Assembly: GCF_024171695.1 (NCBI RefSeq)
Contig: NZ_JAMTCF010000022.1
Span: forward strand, 62,001 to 126,000
Length of the DNA: 64,000 nt
Source of the DNA: Actinosynnema pretiosum
GTDB lineage: Bacteria > Actinomycetota > Actinomycetes > Mycobacteriales > Pseudonocardiaceae
Reading direction: 5' to 3'
The notes below the pieces were generated by a model. It was not told the origin of the DNA. It made no database searches and saw only the letters and a list, made by a program, of their open reading frames with translations. The position numbers and the translations under genes were made by a program. Shown in pieces: positions 10,551-19,585 of the stretch. Each line of letters opens with the position of its first letter. The first letter of the stretch is position 1.

Positions 10551-11590
10551 AGCACGAACGTGAAGGCGCCGAAGGACATCCCGGCGCTGCCGACCCAGCC
10601 GACCGCGCGCTGCCCCGGTTTCAGCAGCCCCGCCTCGATCCCCGACGCCATCGCGGTGGGCACCGAGGCGGACACGACGTTGCCGGTGCGCGGGTAGACG
10701 TGGTGCACCACCGCCCCGAGGCCGACCGCGTCCGCCATGCCCTGCCAGTAGCTGCTGCTTGAGGCGTGCGTGAACAGCGCGTCCACCCGCTCGTGCGGCA
10801 CGTCCAGCGCGGCGAGCGCGGCCAGCGCCTCCTCCCGGCCGCGCGCGTGCATCTCCAGCCCGAAGGAGGTGAAGACGCCGACCCCGTTGTGCGCCTCCTT
10901 GCCGGTGGGGTCGCAGAAGTCCCGGTAGTTGTCCAGGGTGACGTTGCACAGCGGCGCGAGGTCGGGGCGCGAGCGGAAGCTGAACCGCCACGGCTCGCCG
11001 TCCTCTGCGGTGAGCACGGTCGCGGTGGCGGCCTCGCCGAGGGTGCAGGCGGCGAACGTGGACGCCAGCGCCTTCGCCTCAGGCAGCCGGAACGCGCCGG
11101 GCACCACGGCCCCGCCGGGTCTCATGCTGAACTCGGCGTTGACGACCAGCGCCGTCCGGTGGCGCCCCGCCAGGAACAGCGACTCGACCACCTGGACGGC
11201 CCTGGTCCAGCTCATGCACGCGTCGAGCAGGTCGAAGCAGTGCGCGCGGTCCGCGCCGAGGGCGGCGGCGGCGTGGTAGGCGCCCGCCGGTTCCAGGAAG
11301 CCCCGGCCGACGCCGGTGTACACCAGCAGGTCGACCTGGCCCGGTTCCAGCCCGGCCCGGCGCAGCGCGGTGCGGGCTGCGGCGCGCAGCAGGTCGACGG
11401 GCCGCTCGCCGGTGTCGAGCCAGCGGCGGGTGCGGGAGCCGGTGTGCCGCAGGTAGACGTCGACCCGGCGCAGCAGGGCGTCCAGGTCCCCGGTGAAGGA
11501 GTCCGCGCTGTGCTCGGCGATCAGGTCGACGACGTCGGCGTTGCCGACCTCGCGCGAGGGCAGTTCGGCGGCGACCGCCCGCAGCCTCAC
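10547..11590 (-). CDS. KAS III-like protein (divergent thiolase-fold acyltransferase/synthase)
   Basis: A 347-aa thiolase-fold protein of the KAS III group. The catalytic triad is recognisable: Cys125 in 'LLDACMSW', His275 in 'FTHASSSSYW' and Asn304 in 'RTGNVVSAS'. The normal ACP-interacting 'HQAN' motif is replaced by HASS, so it has likely diverged from fatty-acid initiation towards another acyl transfer or condensation, as seen in secondary metabolism. It overlaps the P450 stop at its start (GTG 11590) and the fusion gene at its end, both by GTGA, so it is translationally coupled on both sides. Confidence 0.85.
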
Positions 11591-12909
11591 CGCGCGCCCC
11601 CGCCGGTCGGGGTGAGGACGATCCTGGCGCCGCGCGCGGGCGCGCTGGTGACCAGCCGGGAGGCGGGGCGCTCGGGGCGGCGCCGGTCGGCGGTCAGCGA
11701 GTGGCGGGCGAGCACGACCCGGAGCACCTCCACCGCCTCCAGCACCGCCAGGTTCGCCCCCACGCAGCGCCGGACGCCGTTGCCGAACGGCATCCAGGTG
11801 TGCGCGGGCACCGCCCCCTGCTCCAGGAACCGCTCGGGCCGGAACGCGCGCGGGTCGCGGTGGTGCGCGGGGTCGTTGTGCACCACGCCGATGACCGGCA
11901 TGAGCGTGGCGCCCCTGGCCAGCCGGTACCCGGCCAGCTCGACGTCCTCGGTGAGCGTCCACGGCAGCTCGGAGATCGGGGGGTGCCGCCGCAGCGTCTC
12001 CTTGACCACCGCCTCCAGGTAGTCGGTGTCGCCGGACGCGGCGGTGCGGGCCGCGGCGGGGTGGCGGGCCAGCTCGTGCAGCGCCCAGGCCAGGGTGCTG
12101 GCGGTGGTCTCGTAGCCCGCGATGACGAGGGTGACGACGTGGTCGCGCAGCTCCGGCGGGCTCAGCGCCCCCGGCCCGGCCGCGACGAGCAGCCGGGAGA
12201 GCAGGTCGGTCCGCTCGGCCAGCCGGGGGTCGGTGCGGCGGTCGGCGGTGATGGCGTGGACGAGCGCGTCGAGGCGGTCCAGGGTCAGCGCGGCCCGGCG
12301 CCACCGCCCCCAGCAGCGCAGGACCGGGCTGGGCAGCCCGAGCAGGACGGGGATGTCGACGGCGGGGAGCACGTCGAACAGCTCGCGCAGCAGGGGCAGG
12401 CGCGGGTCGTCTTCCGCGCCGAGCACCACGCGCGAGATCACCCGCAGGGCGAGGCGGCGCACCCTCGGGTAGCTGGGGAACGGCGAGCCGACGGGCCAGG
12501 TGGCGATCTCGTGCTCGGCGAGCTCGCGGACGGCGTCCCGGTAGCCGCGCACGGCGGGCTTGGTGAACAGCGGCGACAGCAGTGCCCGCGCCCGCCGGTG
12601 CTCGTCGCCGTCGACGCTGAGCAGCGAGTGCTCGCCCATGACGGGCTTGAGCGGCAGGTTGCCCTCGCCGCCGTGGAAGCGGGACGGCGGGGAGCCGGTC
12701 ATGGCCTGGACGTGGGCGGGGTCGTAGAGGAAGACCACGGCACGCCACGGCCAGATGTCGAGCGCGACGACGTCGCCGTACTTGGCGCGCAGGCGGCGGG
12801 CCCAGCGGTCGCGGCGGGTGTAGAGGGCGGTCTGCACCGGCCACGGCAGGCGTGGTCCCGGCGGTGGCGCGCCGCGCGGGGCGTGCGCGTCGATCCCGGT
12901 CATGGTCAT
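11587..12909 (-). CDS. Cytochrome P450
   Basis: A 440-aa soluble P450. I-helix motif AGYETT (264-269), ExxR as 'KETLR' (303-307), and the haem loop 'FGNGVRRCVG' with axial Cys382. Electron partners are not encoded nearby except possibly the FAD oxidoreductase at 16829-17569. ATG 12909 follows a GGGAAGGA site by about eight bases. It sits between the two ketosynthase-like genes in a coupled operon, so it likely oxidises the acyl or polyketide-like intermediate, possibly creating the carbonyl used by the downstream aminotransferase (inference). Confidence 0.92.
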   Translation of the reverse strand: MTMTGIDAHAPRGAPPPGPRLPWPVQTALYTRRDRWARRLRAKYGDVVALDIWPWRAVVFLYDPAHVQAMTGSPPSRFHGGEGNLPLKPVMGEHSLLSVDGDEHRRARALLSPLFTKPAVRGYRDAVRELAEHEIATWPVGSPFPSYPRVRRLALRVISRVVLGAEDDPRLPLLRELFDVLPAVDIPVLLGLPSPVLRCWGRWRRAALTLDRLDALVHAITADRRTDPRLAERTDLLSRLLVAAGPGALSPPELRDHVVTLVIAGYETTASTLAWALHELARHPAAARTAASGDTDYLEAVVKETLRRHPPISELPWTLTEDVELAGYRLARGATLMPVIGVVHNDPAHHRDPRAFRPERFLEQGAVPAHTWMPFGNGVRRCVGANLAVLEAVEVLRVVLARHSLTADRRRPERPASRLVTSAPARGARIVLTPTGGGAR

Positions 12910-12936
12910 CGCTGCGGTCCTTCCCAGGGGGCGGGG

Positions 12937-13911
12937 TCAGCCGGGGACGCGGACGGCTTGGCCCGCGTAGGCCAGGCCGGCGCCGAAGCCGATCAGCACG
13001 GCCCAGTCGCCCGCCCGGACCCGCCCGTCGGCGACGAGCCGGTGCAGGGCCAGCGGCACGGACGCGGCGCTGGTGTTGCCGGTGGTGCGCACGTCATCGG
13101 CGACCACGACGTGCGCGGGCGGGTCGAGCCGGGCGGTGACGCGCTCGATGAGCTTCCAGTTGGCCTGGTGCGGCACGAGCGCGCCGACGTCGTCCCAGCC
13201 GAGACCGGTGGCGGCGAGGATGCGGCGCACCGCGTCGGGCACGGTGGCGCAGGCCCAGCGGATGACCGCGAGCCCGTCCATGCGCAGCGCGGGCCTGGTG
13301 GTCCCGGCCGGTTCGCCGAGCAGCGCGGGCCGCACCTCCAGCGCCACCGCCCGGTCGCCCTCCGAGCCCCACACCACCGGTCCCACCCCCGGCGGGCCGT
13401 CCGTCGCGGTGATCAGCACCGCGCCCGCCCCGTCCGCGAACACCGGGGCGGTGCCGGGGTCGTCGGGGTCGACGATGTCGAGCATCCGGTCGGCGCCGAC
13501 CACCAGCGCCGTCGCGCAGTCCCCGGACGCGATGAGGGAGCGGGCCAGGTTCAGGGCGTAGCAGAACCCGGCGCAGGCCACGTTGACGTCGAACGCGGGC
13601 ACCCGCAGCCCGAGCGCGGCGGCCACCTTCGGCGCGACCGCCGGGCAGGGCCGGGGGTTGGTGGAGGTGGCGACGACGAGCACGTCCACCGCGCTCGCGG
13701 GCGTGCTCGCGGCGGCGAGCGCGTCGGTCGCGGCGAGCACGGCCATGGTCTCGACCGACTCGCGCGCCGAGGCCACGCACCGCGCCTCGATCCCGGTGCG
13801 CTCCACGACCCACTCGCGGGGGCGCCCGAGCCGGGCGGCGACCTCGCCGGAGTCGACGGGCGCGGGCCGGTGCGCGCCGGTGGCCACGACCCGGCAGGCC
13901 ACCGCGCTCAC
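12937..13911 (-). CDS. Beta-ketoacyl-ACP synthase III (FabH-type)
   Basis: A 324-aa KAS III with a full catalytic triad: Cys113 in 'VNVACAGFCYAL', His248 in PHQANWKLIERV and Asn279 in 'TTGNTSAASVP'. Length and motifs are canonical. The GTG start at 13911 overlaps the ACP stop (GTGA), so it almost certainly works with that carrier protein, condensing a starter acyl-CoA with malonyl-ACP. Being in a cluster with P450, aminotransferase and reductase genes rather than with fatty acid genes points to secondary metabolism. Confidence 0.92.
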   Translation of the reverse strand: MSAVACRVVATGAHRPAPVDSGEVAARLGRPREWVVERTGIEARCVASARESVETMAVLAATDALAAASTPASAVDVLVVATSTNPRPCPAVAPKVAAALGLRVPAFDVNVACAGFCYALNLARSLIASGDCATALVVGADRMLDIVDPDDPGTAPVFADGAGAVLITATDGPPGVGPVVWGSEGDRAVALEVRPALLGEPAGTTRPALRMDGLAVIRWACATVPDAVRRILAATGLGWDDVGALVPHQANWKLIERVTARLDPPAHVVVADDVRTTGNTSAASVPLALHRLVADGRVRAGDWAVLIGFGAGLAYAGQAVRVPG

Positions 13912-14168
13912 GGCCCGCCCGGTGTGGCGTGGGCGGAGACGAACTCCAGCACGGCGCGCGGGGTGTCGAGCGCGGCGGCCTGCTCGTCGCTGATGTCGAT
14001 GCGGTAGGTGTCGCCGAGGACGGCGACCATCTCGGCCCTGGACAGGGAGTCGACGTCCAGGTCGTCGAGCGGGGTGTCCAGGCTCTCGGGCGGGAGCAGC
14101 ACCCGGCGGTGGGGGTCGTCGGGGTGGACGAGGCGGGTCAGGATCTCTTCGAGTTCCGCTGGCGACAT
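13908..14168 (-). CDS. Acyl carrier protein
   Basis: An 86-aa acyl carrier protein. The phosphopantetheine serine lies in 'LDDLDVDSLSRAEMVAVL' (DSL motif, Ser at about 41). The acidic helix II after it is typical of discrete ACPs. ATG 14168 is preceded by GGAGAG at a good distance. Its stop overlaps the FabH-type gene start. It is probably the tether for the intermediates handled by the two KAS III-like enzymes and the P450. Confidence 0.9.
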   Translation of the reverse strand: MSPAELEEILTRLVHPDDPHRRVLLPPESLDTPLDDLDVDSLSRAEMVAVLGDTYRIDISDEQAAALDTPRAVLEFVSAHATPGGP

Positions 14169-14629
14169 GGGGGCTCTCCGTTCCGCCGGGTTCCCGCGCC
14201 GCCGGTCGGGAGGGCTGGTGGGGCGGCGGCTGAGCGGAAGTGTTGGGGCGCGCGCCGGGCCGCCGGAAGCCCGGTGGCGCGCGAACAGCCGGACGTACGA
14301 GCGCCGCCATCCCGATGGCCCAGACCCGTGCTGCTCCGGGTGCCCCGCAGGTCTTCCGATCCCACCCGACCAGGTGAGGCCGGTGGTGCGAGGATGCGCG
14401 CCCGTGCGAGACCGCGTTCCCGACCGGTGCGGACCCGTCGGCGCAGCGCGCGCCGCCCTCGGTGGCCCACCGCGCAGCCGCTCACCGGGCGCGCAGGTCG
14501 GCGTGGGTGACAGCGAGCCCGACGAGCAGCACCCCCCACACCGGGGCGGCGACGGCGGCGTGGACGGCGTCCAGGACCGCAGGTCGGGCGCGGGCGGCCG
14601 GAGCGCCTCCCACGCCGCGTCCACGTCCG
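14169..14629. other. Gap between ACP gene and upstream oxidoreductase gene, with a small ORF candidate
   Basis: About 460 bases. The left part should hold the ribosome-binding site and possibly a promoter for the ACP operon, but no clear -35/-10 pair is visible. The right end (about 14489-14633, minus strand) carries a possible small membrane protein or a frameshifted gene, listed separately. The middle reads as Arg/Pro-rich noise in all frames. Confidence 0.4.
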
Positions 14630-14633
14630 TCAC
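14489..14633 (-). pseudogene. Possible small membrane-protein gene, apparently frameshifted
   Basis: A GTG at 14633-14631 overlaps the stop of the upstream oxidoreductase gene (GTGA) exactly like the other coupled genes here and reads '[19 protein letters not shown]'. The frame then becomes Pro/Ser/Cys-rich. A shift of one base at the following CGGTCC gives a hydrophobic continuation ('AAVAAPVWGVLLVGLAVTHA') ending in a TGA near 14490. So this may be a broken ~50-aa gene, or the second frame alone (from an internal GTG) may be a 43-aa membrane peptide. A sequencing error would also explain it. Confidence 0.35.
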
Positions 14634-15298
14634 CCCGCCCCGCCCAGAGCAACGATGTCCCGGTTCTCCAGCACCCGCTCGGGGTAGCCGCGCCGGGCCA
14701 GGTTCAGCGCGGCGCGGCCGAGCTGCGCGGTGTCGGTGAGCAGCAGCGGCCCGAGTCCGGCCAGGCGCAGCACGGGGGCGAGCGGGGTGACGGCTCGCGC
14801 GGCCCAGCGGTAGGCGGGGGTGGCGGAGCGCCTGCCGTGCGCGGAGAGCACGAACCCCGGCCGCAGCGCGTACCCGCGCGCGAAGGCCCCGATCACCAGG
14901 TCCTCGGTGCGCCCCTCGACCCGCGCCCACCGGCTGCGCCCGTCGCGGTCGGTCCCGCCGCCGGAGACGTACGCGAACGCCGCGCCGGGGCTGACCTCGG
15001 CGAGCACCCGCACGGCCGCCGCCGTGAAGTCGTGGGTGACGCGCTCGTAGTCCCGCGCGCTCACCCGCCCTGCGGAGACGCCGAGGCCCCACAGGCAGGC
15101 GGCGACGCCGGTGAACTCCGCGCGCAGCGCGCCGAAGTCGAGGAAGTCCGCGTGCACGACGTGCCGCAGCCTCGGGTGGTCGAGCCCGAGCGGGGCGCGC
15201 CCGACGCTGACGACCTCGGTGACGTCACCGGCCCGCAGCGCCTCCCGGACGAACCCGTCCCCGATCAGCCCGCTGCCGCCGAACACCAGGACCTTCAC
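14630..15298 (-). CDS. NAD(P)-binding (atypical SDR / epimerase-like) protein
   Basis: A 222-aa Rossmann protein of the NmrA/atypical-SDR type: '[20 protein letters not shown]' at the N-terminus is a GGxGxxG cofactor motif, followed by '[11 protein letters not shown]' and '[12 protein letters not shown]'. It resembles the short 'NAD-dependent epimerase/dehydratase' proteins of about 220 residues. A Tyr-Val-Ser-Gly-Gly stretch at about 115 takes the place of the usual active site. It starts at GTG 15298, overlapping the SDR stop (GTGA), so the two are coupled. Its role in the cluster is not clear. Confidence 0.75.
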   Translation of the reverse strand: MKVLVFGGSGLIGDGFVREALRAGDVTEVVSVGRAPLGLDHPRLRHVVHADFLDFGALRAEFTGVAACLWGLGVSAGRVSARDYERVTHDFTAAAVRVLAEVSPGAAFAYVSGGGTDRDGRSRWARVEGRTEDLVIGAFARGYALRPGFVLSAHGRRSATPAYRWAARAVTPLAPVLRLAGLGPLLLTDTAQLGRAALNLARRGYPERVLENRDIVALGGAG

Positions 15299-16191
15299 GC
15301 CGACACCCCGGTCAGCTCCTCGGCCAGCGCCCACAACCTGCGCGCGGCGTCCGCGTCGGTCGCCGCACGTGGCAGCTCCACCGGCACCGCCCGCCCGACC
15401 ACGCCCCACCGGGGCCCGTAGTACCCGCCCTGCGCCGCGTCGGGGTCGGTGGCCGCACGCAGCAGCGGGGCCGCGCCGTCCGCCGCGCTGTGGGCGGGCA
15501 CGACGCGCAGGGCGAGCCGCAGCGCCAGCGGCGGGCGACCGCCGAGCGTGGGGCCGTTGACGAACAGGTCGGTGCGCGAGTTGCCGGGGTGCGCGGCCGT
15601 GGACAGCAGCGGCCAGCCCTTCTCGCGGGCCAGGGTCGCCAGGTGCCCGGTCATCAGCAGGTCGGCGAGCTTGGACTGCCCGTAGGCGGGGACGGCCCGG
15701 TACTCGCGCTTCCAGTTCAGGTCGTCGAACCGGATGGTCGCGCCGTTGGCCTGCCCGCTGCTCATGGTGGCGACGCGGGGCGCGGGGGCGCGCAGCAGCA
15801 GGGGCAGCAGGCGCGCGGTGAGGGCGAACGGCCCGAGGAAGTTGCTGCCGATCTGGAGCTCGAACCCGTCGGCGGTCTCGTGCCGCACCGGCGGCATCAT
15901 CACGCCCGCGTTGTTGAGCAGCAGGTCCAGCGGCCGTCCGTCCGCGCTCAGCCGGTCGGCGAACTCGCGCACCGACCCCAGGTCGGCGAGGTCGAGCCGC
16001 CGCACCTCCACCGTCGCGCCGGGGTGCGCCGCGAGGATCTCCCCTCGGGCCCGCTCCCCCTTGGCGACGGTGCGCACCGCCAGCACGACGTCCGCCCCCG
16101 CTGCCGCGAGCCCGGCGGCGGCGGCCTCCTTGCCGGTGCCGCTGTTGGCGCCGGTGACCTTCCAGCGCGCCCGCAACGAGGAACAGCGCAC
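15295..16191 (-). CDS. SDR-family oxidoreductase (retinol/protochlorophyllide-reductase-like), N-terminus doubtful
   Basis: A short-chain dehydrogenase related to RDH/protochlorophyllide-reductase-like SDRs: '[12 protein letters not shown]', '[11 protein letters not shown]', a Ser in '[10 protein letters not shown]' and YGQSK (Tyr-x3-Lys). About 15-20 residues that normally precede TGANSG, including the first beta strand, have no proper counterpart; the best starts are GTG 16191 or TTG 16176, both inside the divergent TetR gene. The Ile of TGANSGIG is Thr here. It may therefore be a truncated, inactive copy produced by a deletion of the old intergenic region. Downstream it is coupled (GTGA) to the Rossmann-protein gene. 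Confidence 0.6.
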   Translation of the reverse strand: MRCSSLRARWKVTGANSGTGKEAAAAGLAAAGADVVLAVRTVAKGERARGEILAAHPGATVEVRRLDLADLGSVREFADRLSADGRPLDLLLNNAGVMMPPVRHETADGFELQIGSNFLGPFALTARLLPLLLRAPAPRVATMSSGQANGATIRFDDLNWKREYRAVPAYGQSKLADLLMTGHLATLAREKGWPLLSTAAHPGNSRTDLFVNGPTLGGRPPLALRLALRVVPAHSAADGAAPLLRAATDPDAAQGGYYGPRWGVVGRAVPVELPRAATDADAARRLWALAEELTGVSA

Positions 16192-16842
16192 CCAGCGCAG
16201 GCAGCAGATCCTGGAGGCGACGGCGGCGATGCTGGCCGAGACGCCGGTCGCGCGGCTGAGCCTGAACGAGCTGAGCCGCAGGGTGGGCCTGGCCAAGCCG
16301 AACGTGCTGCGCTACTTCGACTCCCGCGAGACGATCCTGTTGCACCTGCTCGACGCCGAGGCGCGGAACTGGGCCACCGCCCTCCCCACCGAGCACCCCC
16401 CGCTCCCCGGCCCCCACACGAACGCGCCACCCGCCTGGCCGACGCCCTGGCCACGTCCCTGGCGAACCGCCCCGTGCTGTGCGACCTGCTGAGCGCGCAG
16501 GTGGCCGTCCTGGAGCACAACATCTCCACCGAGGCCGCGATCGAGCACAAGCACGCCGCCCGGTCCGCGATGCGCGACCTGGCCGGGACGACCAGGCGCC
16601 ACCTCCCCGAACTCACCGACGAGGCCGCGACGACCCTCGTGGGCGCCACCCTGTTCACCGCGATCGCCGCTTGGCCGTGCGAGCACCCGGCGGAGTCGAT
16701 GCTGGCGGCCTACGCCTCCGATCCGGTCCTGGCCGCGATGCGCCCGGACTTCACCACCCAGGTCCGCAGGACCACCCAGCTGACCGCGTACGGCCTGCTG
16801 GCCGAGCTCGCCCAGCGCCCGAGCTCGCCTAGCGCCCCTTGA
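16154..16842 (+). pseudogene. TetR-family regulator, frameshifted
   Basis: The first ~85 codons read as a TetR helix-turn-helix ('[18 protein letters not shown]', '[20 protein letters not shown]') in one frame, which then runs into Pro/Trp/Cys noise and stops at 16492. The C-terminal domain ('RATRLADALATSLANRPVLC' onward, ending at 16842) continues in another frame. The break is at a CACA run near 16414-16420; removing one CA restores one open frame. Either a two-base insertion killed the gene or the sequence has an error. The start region overlaps the N-terminus of the divergent SDR, which is abnormal for such pairs and suggests a deletion. Confidence 0.7.
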
Positions 16843-17569
16843 GCCCCTTCTTTCCGGGGGCCCAGTAGGGAACGCCGCTGATCCGCCGCCCCTGGACGCC
16901 AGCGCCCCGGAGCGCCCGGTGCAGGCGCTGGACCGACGACGCCTTGCCGGTCAGCACGGGCGCGACGTCCACCCCGCCCCCCTGGGCGGCCAGCACCGCC
17001 CGCTCGACCTCGGCCAGGTGGGCGTCACCCGGCTCCCTGGCCACGAGCACGACGTCGACCAGACCGAACCAGCCGCCGAGCACGGCACGCGACTCCTCGA
17101 CCGACTCCACCTCCAGGACGACCCGCGCGTCACGCGCCCGGTGAACCGCGACGGCCGTGCTGAACGACGTCTCGTCCCCGAAGAGGACCAGCGCCCCGTG
17201 CGACGCGGGCAACCGGACACCCCGACGCGGCCCCACCACCCTGCAGGGCGTGCCCTCCACCGCCGACGCCGCCCAGTCCGAACCGGGCCCGTTGCCGTGG
17301 ACGTGCCACAGGATCTGCGCCGTCCCCGTCGCCGGGTCGAGCGCCAGCGGCGTGTAGGAGCGGATCTCCCACGGCCCGAGCAGCGCCTCCCCCACGACGA
17401 TGACCTGCACCACGTCCCCCGGCTCCCAGGCCGCCGCCCGCAGCCCGTCACCCGCGATCGAGACCAACCTCAATCCGGCCCCCACCTCCTCGACGCGGGT
17501 GACCTCGGCCTCGTGCGTCGCGAGGTCGAGGAGCAGCGACGTGAAGCGCCCGTGGGCCGTGGTCGTCAT
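16829..17569 (-). CDS. Siderophore-interacting-protein-like FAD/NAD(P) oxidoreductase
   Basis: A 246-aa SIP/ferredoxin-reductase-like flavoprotein. 'WEIRSYTPLALD' (about 75-86) is the FAD-binding R-x-Y-[ST] motif, and the C-terminal half has an NAD(P)-binding-like fold with 'LVLFGDETSFSTAVAVHRA' and a SIP-type C-terminal 'VPYWAPGKKG' (family: Y-W-x2-G). Proteins of this kind reduce ferric siderophores or feed electrons to other acceptors. ATG 17569. It is divergent from a LysR gene that may control it. It overlaps the end of the TetR pseudogene by 14 bases. No siderophore genes are adjacent. Confidence 0.82.
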   Translation of the reverse strand: MTTTAHGRFTSLLLDLATHEAEVTRVEEVGAGLRLVSIAGDGLRAAAWEPGDVVQVIVVGEALLGPWEIRSYTPLALDPATGTAQILWHVHGNGPGSDWAASAVEGTPCRVVGPRRGVRLPASHGALVLFGDETSFSTAVAVHRARDARVVLEVESVEESRAVLGGWFGLVDVVLVAREPGDAHLAEVERAVLAAQGGGVDVAPVLTGKASSVQRLHRALRGAGVQGRRISGVPYWAPGKKGLKGR

Positions 17570-17653
17570 AGGACCGACGCTATGAGCCCCGAATTGATCT
17601 GTCCAAGACATAGAATGCGCCCCTATGAGACCTCCGAAGCATCGATCATCCCC

Positions 17654-18544
17654 GTGGAACTGAGGCACCTGCGCTACTTCGTGACGATCGCCGAGGAGCA
17701 GAACTTCCGCAGGGCCGCCGAACGGCTGCACGTCTCCCAGTCCCCGCTGAGCCGCCAGATGAAGGACCTCCAAGAGGAACTGGGCGTGGCGCTGTTCGAG
17801 CAGGCCGGACGCGGGATCCGCCTCACCGCCGCCGGAAAGGCCTTCGCGGACCGGGCGCGCGGGGTGCTGACGGACGTCGACGCGGCCGTAGAGGAGGCCA
17901 GGGATGTCGCGCAGGGCAGGCGGGGCACCGTGACCATCGGCTTCGAGCAGGGCGCCACCTTCACCGGAGCGCTGGCCTCGCTCATGGCCGCGTTCCGCAG
18001 GCGCGCCCCGCGCGTCGCCCTCCAGCTCGTGCCGATGGGCAGCACCGAGCAGTGGACCGCCCTGCGCGACGGGACGATCGCCTTCGCCTGCGGATCGCAC
18101 CCGCCCACCGACCCCGACCTGTCCTCCCTGGAGCTCACCAGCGACCACCTGGGCCTGCTGGTCGCACTAGACCACCCCCTCGCCTCACGCGCGGAAGTAC
18201 ACCTGCACGACCTGACCGGTGAACGGATCGTCCTGGGCCCACGCGAGGTGAACCCCCGCCTGCACGCCCAGCTAGCCGCGGCCACGCGGACCGTCCCGCT
18301 GGGCGCGATCACCGAGGTGGCCGACCTGGAGGTGCTCCTGGCCCTGGTGGCGATCGGCGACGGCGTCACGTTCCTCGCGCGCCGAACGGCCGCCCTGGTC
18401 ACCCCGGTCACCTCGCTGGTGTGGCTCCCGATCGGCGACCTGGACGTCCGACTGTCCGACGTGGCCGTCTGGCGCACGCGGGACTCGACCCTGCCCGTGG
18501 TGCGCACCTTGGTCGAGTGCGCCCAGGAGGTCAGGCGTTGTTGA
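17654..18544 (+). CDS. LysR-family transcriptional regulator
   Basis: A 296-aa LysR regulator: winged helix at residues 1-60 ('LRHLRYFVTIAEEQNFRRAA', 'HVSQSPLSRQMKDLQEELG') and a periplasmic-binding-like effector domain. GTG 17654 gives the standard N-terminus. An in-frame ATG at 17615 would add 13 residues, but a TAGAAT -10-like box (17611-17616) overlaps it, so it is probably not in the transcript. It is divergent from the SIP-like oxidoreductase, the usual target arrangement for LysR proteins. Its stop overlaps the convergent aldo-keto reductase by 14 bases. Confidence 0.9.
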   Translation: MELRHLRYFVTIAEEQNFRRAAERLHVSQSPLSRQMKDLQEELGVALFEQAGRGIRLTAAGKAFADRARGVLTDVDAAVEEARDVAQGRRGTVTIGFEQGATFTGALASLMAAFRRRAPRVALQLVPMGSTEQWTALRDGTIAFACGSHPPTDPDLSSLELTSDHLGLLVALDHPLASRAEVHLHDLTGERIVLGPREVNPRLHAQLAAATRTVPLGAITEVADLEVLLALVAIGDGVTFLARRTAALVTPVTSLVWLPIGDLDVRLSDVAVWRTRDSTLPVVRTLVECAQEVRRC

Positions 18545-19457
18545 CCGGGTCCCCGGTCCGCCAAGCCACCCCAGCCCCCCGGTCCAGCCCGGCGATGACC
18601 CGCATGTCGTCCTCGTCCAACTCGAACGAGAACACCTCCGCGTTCTCCCGGATCCGCGCCGGGTCGGTGCTCTTGGGCAGCACCGGGTACCCGCTCTGCA
18701 CCCCCCACCGCAACAACACCTGAGCCTCGCTGACCCCGTGCTTGGCGGCCATCGCCTTGAACGGCGAGTCCCCGCTCTCCCCGTCCGCCCGCATCTCGTC
18801 GGTCTTGCCGCTGGCGTGCCCGGGCGCGGCCCGCCACGTGGAGAGCGGAACCAGGCTGCTGTACGCGATCGGCACGATCCCGTTGCCCTCCAGGAACCGC
18901 ACGATCTCCGGCTTCTGCGACCACGGGTGCAGTTCGATCTGGTTGGCGTGCGGCAACGGCAGCCCGGCGGCCACCAACTCCTCGATGTGCCGAACGTTGA
19001 AGTTGGACACCCCCACAGCCCGAGCCCGCCCGCTCTCGTGCAACCCGACCACCGCACCCCACTGCTCAAGCCGCTGCTCGGGCGTGAACGGCGCGTGGAT
19101 CAGATACAGGTCGACGTGCTCCAGCCCGAGCGCGCTCAAACTGGCCTCGAAAGCCGTTTCCACCTCCCGAGCCGACTTGAACACACCGCCCATCCCTGGG
19201 AACAACTTGGTGGTCACGAAAATCTCGTCCCGCCCAATCCCCACAGCCGCGAGCCCACGCCGAATCCCCTCCCCGACACCACGCTCGTTGCCGTAGGCCT
19301 CAGCCGTGTCGATGTGCCGATATCCAGCACGAATCGCAGCCTCAACCGCATCAGCAGCCTGCTCGTCCGGGATGAGGTAAGTCCCGAACCCCAGAAGCGG
19401 AATCTCAACGCCAACAGCAAGCGCCCGGTAGTGCCCAGCCACAATTTCCTCCCGCAC
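18531..19457 (-). CDS. Aldo/keto reductase
   Basis: A 308-aa NADPH-dependent aldo/keto reductase. The catalytic tetrad is present: Asp and Tyr in 'HIDTAEAYGNE', Lys in 'VTTKLFPG' and His in 'YLIHAPF'; 'GVSNFNVRHIEEL' and 'QIELHPW' are the AKR signatures. The C-terminal cofactor loop 'VLPKSTDPARIREN' is intact. GTG 19457 is chosen because upstream codons are Gly/Arg noise; I see no ribosome-binding site. It is divergent from an MmyB-type regulator, and the base composition of this pair is slightly lower in GC at third positions than the flanking genes. Confidence 0.88.
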   Translation of the reverse strand: MREEIVAGHYRALAVGVEIPLLGFGTYLIPDEQAADAVEAAIRAGYRHIDTAEAYGNERGVGEGIRRGLAAVGIGRDEIFVTTKLFPGMGGVFKSAREVETAFEASLSALGLEHVDLYLIHAPFTPEQRLEQWGAVVGLHESGRARAVGVSNFNVRHIEELVAAGLPLPHANQIELHPWSQKPEIVRFLEGNGIVPIAYSSLVPLSTWRAAPGHASGKTDEMRADGESGDSPFKAMAAKHGVSEAQVLLRWGVQSGYPVLPKSTDPARIRENAEVFSFELDEDDMRVIAGLDRGAGVAWRTGDPVNNA

Positions 19458-19572
19458 AACGCCGTTCAGGCGGCCTCCCCGCCCACCCCCACCCAACCAG
19501 CGCACCCCACATCCCGCCTGGCCCACCGGACACAGGTACTGCCAGACCCTGCCAAGCCGCTCCCCGCACACC

Positions 19573-19578
19573 TACCCT
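19573..19578 (+). promoter_or_regulatory. -10 box of a probably leaderless regulator mRNA
   Basis: TACCCT ends seven bases before GTG 19586 and no ribosome-binding site intervenes. Confidence 0.45.
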
Positions 19579-19585
19579 CGAACTG

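Noticed and set aside
17580-17629. CTATGAG direct repeats (17580-17586 and 17623-17629) as LysR binding sites
   Set aside because: They do not form the T-N11-A dyad expected for LysR proteins and the second copy lies downstream of the likely -10; kept only as a note.
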